This document shows positions 7,656 to 10,903 of a stretch of 10,903 nucleotides of DNA, in pieces. The DNA lies in the NCBI GenBank assembly GCA_001599595.1, contig BCHH01000015.1, positions 25,666 to 36,568 of the forward strand. The letters are read 5' to 3'. The notes beneath the pieces were generated by a model. That model saw only the letters and a program-made list of their open reading frames with translations, did no database searches and was not told where the DNA came from. This stretch comes from Beverwykella pulmonaria (taxonomy: Eukaryota; Ascomycota; Dothideomycetes; Pleosporales; Melanommataceae). Within the stretch, counting starts at the first letter, position 1. Every line of letters begins with the position of its first letter. A program made the position numbers and the translations under genes.

Positions 7656-10600
7656 AAGCCTAATCCGCTAAAGGACATGGAATCTACTTACAGGCTGCAC
7701 CACAAACCACAGTCAGCAGCTTTCCTTATAAGCATGTCAAGCAAAGATGGATCTACTTACACCCTAAACCACACAAAGAGGTCAGCAGCTCCCCTAATAA
7801 GCATGTTAAGCAAGGACAAAGATTCTACTTACACACTACACCGCAACTAGCAGTTAGCAACTCACCTCATCAGCTCGTTAAGCAAAGGCATTAGGAACAC
7901 TTACTTTCTATATCACAACCAGCAGTTAGCGACTTGCCTCATCAGTCCGTCAAGCCAGGGCATGAAAACCACTTACAATCTGCACCGCGACTAGTAGTTA
8001 GCGATTTGGCTAATTAGTCCGTCAAGTTAGGGTATGGAAACCACTTACAATCTGCACCGCGACCAGCAGTTAGTCACTCACCCCATCAGCTCGTTAAGCA
8101 AAGGCATTAGGAACACTTACTTTCTATACCAAAACCATCAGTTAGCGGCTTGCTTTATTATTCTGTCAAGTCAGGGCATAGAAACCACTTACAGCCTGCA
8201 CCGCGACCAGCAGTTAGCGACTTGTCTTATTAGTCCGTCGAGCTGGAGCATAGAAACCACTTACGAACTACAACGCGACCAGAAGTTAGCGACTTGTTTT
8301 ATTATTCTGTCAAGTAAGGACATAGAAACCACTTACAGCCTGCACCATAGTAAGCAGTTAGCAACTTGCTCCATTAGTCCGTCAAGAAAGGACATAAAAA
8401 CCACTTACAGCCTATACCACAGCAAGCAGTTAGCAACTTGTCTAATAAGCTAGTTAAGGACATATAATCTACTTACACACTACATCACCACTAGTAGTTA
8501 GCAGCTTGCCTTATTAGTCCATCAAGTTAGAACTTGGGATTCACTCACAAACTGTACCGTGACCAGCAGTTAGCAACTTGCCTTATTAGTTCTTCAAGCT
8601 AGGACATAGAAACCACTTACAAGCTGCACACCGACAGTTAGCAACTTGCCTTATTACTCTGTCAAGCTAGGACAAAGCATCCACTTACAGGCTGCACCAC
8701 GACCAGTAGTTAGCAGCTTGCCCTGTAATTCTGTCAAACCAGAACATGGGATCTACTTACAAACTACACCATAGCCAGAAGTTAGCCACACACTTTATCA
8801 GCTCGTTAAGCAAAGGCATTGGGAACACTTACTTTCTATACCACAACAAGCAGTTAGCGGCTTGTCTCGTTATTCTATTAAGCCAGGGTCTGAAAAACTA
8901 CTTACAGCCTGCACCGCCATCAACCGTCAGCGACTTGCCTTATTATTCTATCAAGCCGGGACATGGAAACCACTTACTGCCTGCACCGCGACCAGCAGTT
9001 AGCAACTTGCCTTATCAGTCTGTTAAGCCAGGGCATGGTAACCACTTACAGACTGCGCCGGGACCAGTAGTTAGTAACTTATCTTATTATTGTATCAAGC
9101 CAGAGCATGGAAAACACTTACAATCTGTATCGTGACCAGCAGTTAGCAACTTGCTTTATTAGTCCGTCAAGCCAGTGCATGGAAACCACTTACCGCCTGT
9201 ACCGGGACCAGCAGTTAGCAGCCTGCCTTATTATTCTGTCAAGTTAGGGCATGGAAACCACTTACAGTCTGCACCGCGACTAGTAGTTAGCAATTTGCCT
9301 TATTAGTTTGCCAAGTTAGGGCATAAAAACTACTTACAGCCTGCACCAGTACCCAATGTTAGCGGCTTGCCTTATTAGTCCGTCAAGCCAGGGCATAGGG
9401 TCTACTTACAGTCTGTACCAGGACTAGAAGTTAGCAACTTGCCTTATCAGTTCGTCAAGTTAATACATTAAAACTACTTACAATCTGCACCACAAATAGA
9501 AGTTAGCAACTTGCCCTATTAGTTTGTCAAGTCAGGGTATAGGATCTACTTACAGGCTACACCAGGACCAGCAGTTAGCAACTTTTCTCATCAGTCTGTC
9601 AAGTTAGGACATAGAAACAACTTACAAGCTGCATCACGGCCAGCAGTTAGCAACTTGCCTTATTAGTCTGTTAAGCTAGAGTATAGAAAATACTTACAAG
9701 CTGCACCACGGCCAGTAGTTAGCAACTTGCCTTATTAGTCTGTCAAACTACGCCATGGGATCCACTTACAGTCTGGAACATGAACAGCAGTTAGTGGCTT
9801 GCCTAATCAGTTTGTCAAGCCACGCTGTAGGGTCCACTCACAGTCTGTACCATGAACAGCAGTTAGCGGCTTGCCTAAGCAGATTGTTAAGAAAGAATAT
9901 AGATTCCACTTACAGGCTTCACAACAAACAAAAGTTAGTGATTTCCCTTAATAGTCTGTCAAGCGAAGGCACAAAAGTTACTTACAATCTACACCACGGC
10001 AAGCAGTTAGCAAATTGCCCTGTCAATTAACCAAGCCAGGACAAGGATACACTTACAGGCTGCACCACGACCAGCAGTTAGCGACTTGCCTTATTATTCC
10101 ATCAAGTCAGGGCATAAAAACCACTTACAGTCTGCACCGCGACCAGCAGTTAGCGACTTGCCTCATTAGTCTGTCAATTTAGGGCATGGAAACCACTTAC
10201 ACCCTGCACCGCGACCAGCAGTTAGCAGCTTGCCTTATTATTCTGTCAAGCTAGGGCATAGAAAGCACTTACAGTCTGTACCGCGACTAGTAGTTAGCGA
10301 CTTGCCATATCAGTCTATCAAAATAAGGCATAGAAACCACTTACACTCTGTACCGTGACCAGCAGTTAGCAACTTACTTTATTATTCTGTCAAGCCAGGA
10401 CATGGAAACCACTTACACCCTGCACCGTGACCAGCAGTTAGCAACTTGCCTCATCAGTCCGTCAAGCCCTGGCAGGGCAGGGAAACCACTTACAAGCTGT
10501 ACCGTGACCAGCAGTTAGCAATTTGCCTTATTAGTCCATCAAGCTAGGACATAGAAACCACTTACAAGCTGCACACCAATAGTTAGCAACTTGCCTCATT

Positions 10601-10903
10601 ATTCTGTCAAGCCAAGGCATGGACACCACTCACAGTCTGCACCACGACTAGTAGTTAGCGACTTGCCTCATTAGTCTGTGAACCCAGGGCATGGAAACCA
10701 CTTACAGTCTGTATCGCAACCAGCAGTTAGCGACTTCTCTTATTAGTCCATCAAGCCAGAGCATAGAAATCACTTACAATCTGCACCGCGACCAGCAGTT
10801 AGCGATTCGCCTTATTAGTCTATCAAGCTAGGACATAGAAACTACTTACAAGCTGCACGACAACTACTAGTTAGCAACTTGCCTCATCATCCTGTCAAGC
10901 CAA
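7656..10903 (+). repeat. Minisatellite of about 45 tandem 72-bp units, continuing past the right edge
   Basis: Units follow head to tail without unique spacers. Each has the order GCATGGAAACCACTTACA, CTGCACCGCGACCAGCAG, TTAGCGACTTGCC, TTATTAGTCCGTCAAGCCAG. The length is 72 bp with small indels: for example, units near 8620 and 10565 both lack 4 bp. The first three units (7674 to about 7890) are the most diverged, as is usual at an array edge. Because 72 is a multiple of three, one register reads a 24-residue repeat, TTYSLHRDQQLATCLIS plus a variable SSxG(M/I)(E/G), open over several units at 7620-7850, 8034-8453, 8746-9135 and 9755-10030. These stretches are in different frames because of indels, and stops come mainly from CAG read as TAG. 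I take it as a non-coding satellite or a decayed coding repeat, not a working gene. Confidence 0.9.

Noticed and set aside
9240..9310. Telomere-like GTTAGGGC words in the array
   Set aside because: TTAGGG occurs only once per unit in some units, as a variant of CAAGCCAGGG, not as a tandem TTAGGG array.
7656..10903. CRISPR-like array
   Set aside because: Units of 72 bp are contiguous and diverge along their whole length. There is no alternation of constant repeats and unique spacers, and the surrounding genes are fungal.

Overview
The window looks like nuclear DNA of a filamentous ascomycete (Pezizomycotina). The two recognisable protein genes are split by short GT-AG introns of 45 to 79 bp with branch-site-like TGCTAAC or CTAAT motifs, and both belong to fungal membrane protein types. 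There are no bacterial operon features. I cannot name the genus.

Layout. (1) 1-270: the end of a dispersed LTR-like repeat in + orientation, running off the left edge. (2) 272-1853 (+): a 14-TM (DHA14-type) major facilitator gene in three exons. Its first exon is cut off by the repeat, so the start codon and TM1 are missing. (3) 1854-3387: about 1.5 kb with no recognised gene and an AT-rich right end. (4) 3388-4777 (-): a four-exon gene for an uncharacterised fungal membrane protein with seven predicted TM segments. It is intact except for one apparent single-base frameshift in exon 3. (5) 4778-5609: its upstream region, with short repeats. (6) 5610-5858 (+): an unrecognised 82-codon ORF. (7) 5930-6140: a three-copy diverged tandem repeat of about 62 bp, ending in a C13 run. 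(8) 6139-7098: no gene; a cluster of three CACGTG boxes. (9) 7099-7449 (-): a second, inverted copy of the left-edge repeat, about 92% identical. (10) about 7656 to the right edge: a minisatellite of about 45 head-to-tail 72-bp units that continues beyond the window.

The contents fit an accessory, repeat-rich fungal region where genes are decaying: one transporter broken by a repeat insertion, one membrane protein with a frameshift, and a large tandem array. The two genes show no common pathway. The most unusual part is the 72-bp array. Its unit length is a multiple of three, it is open in one register, its stops arise mainly by CAG to TAG changes, and it contains internal block duplications. 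I found no clear evidence of a complete new functional system.
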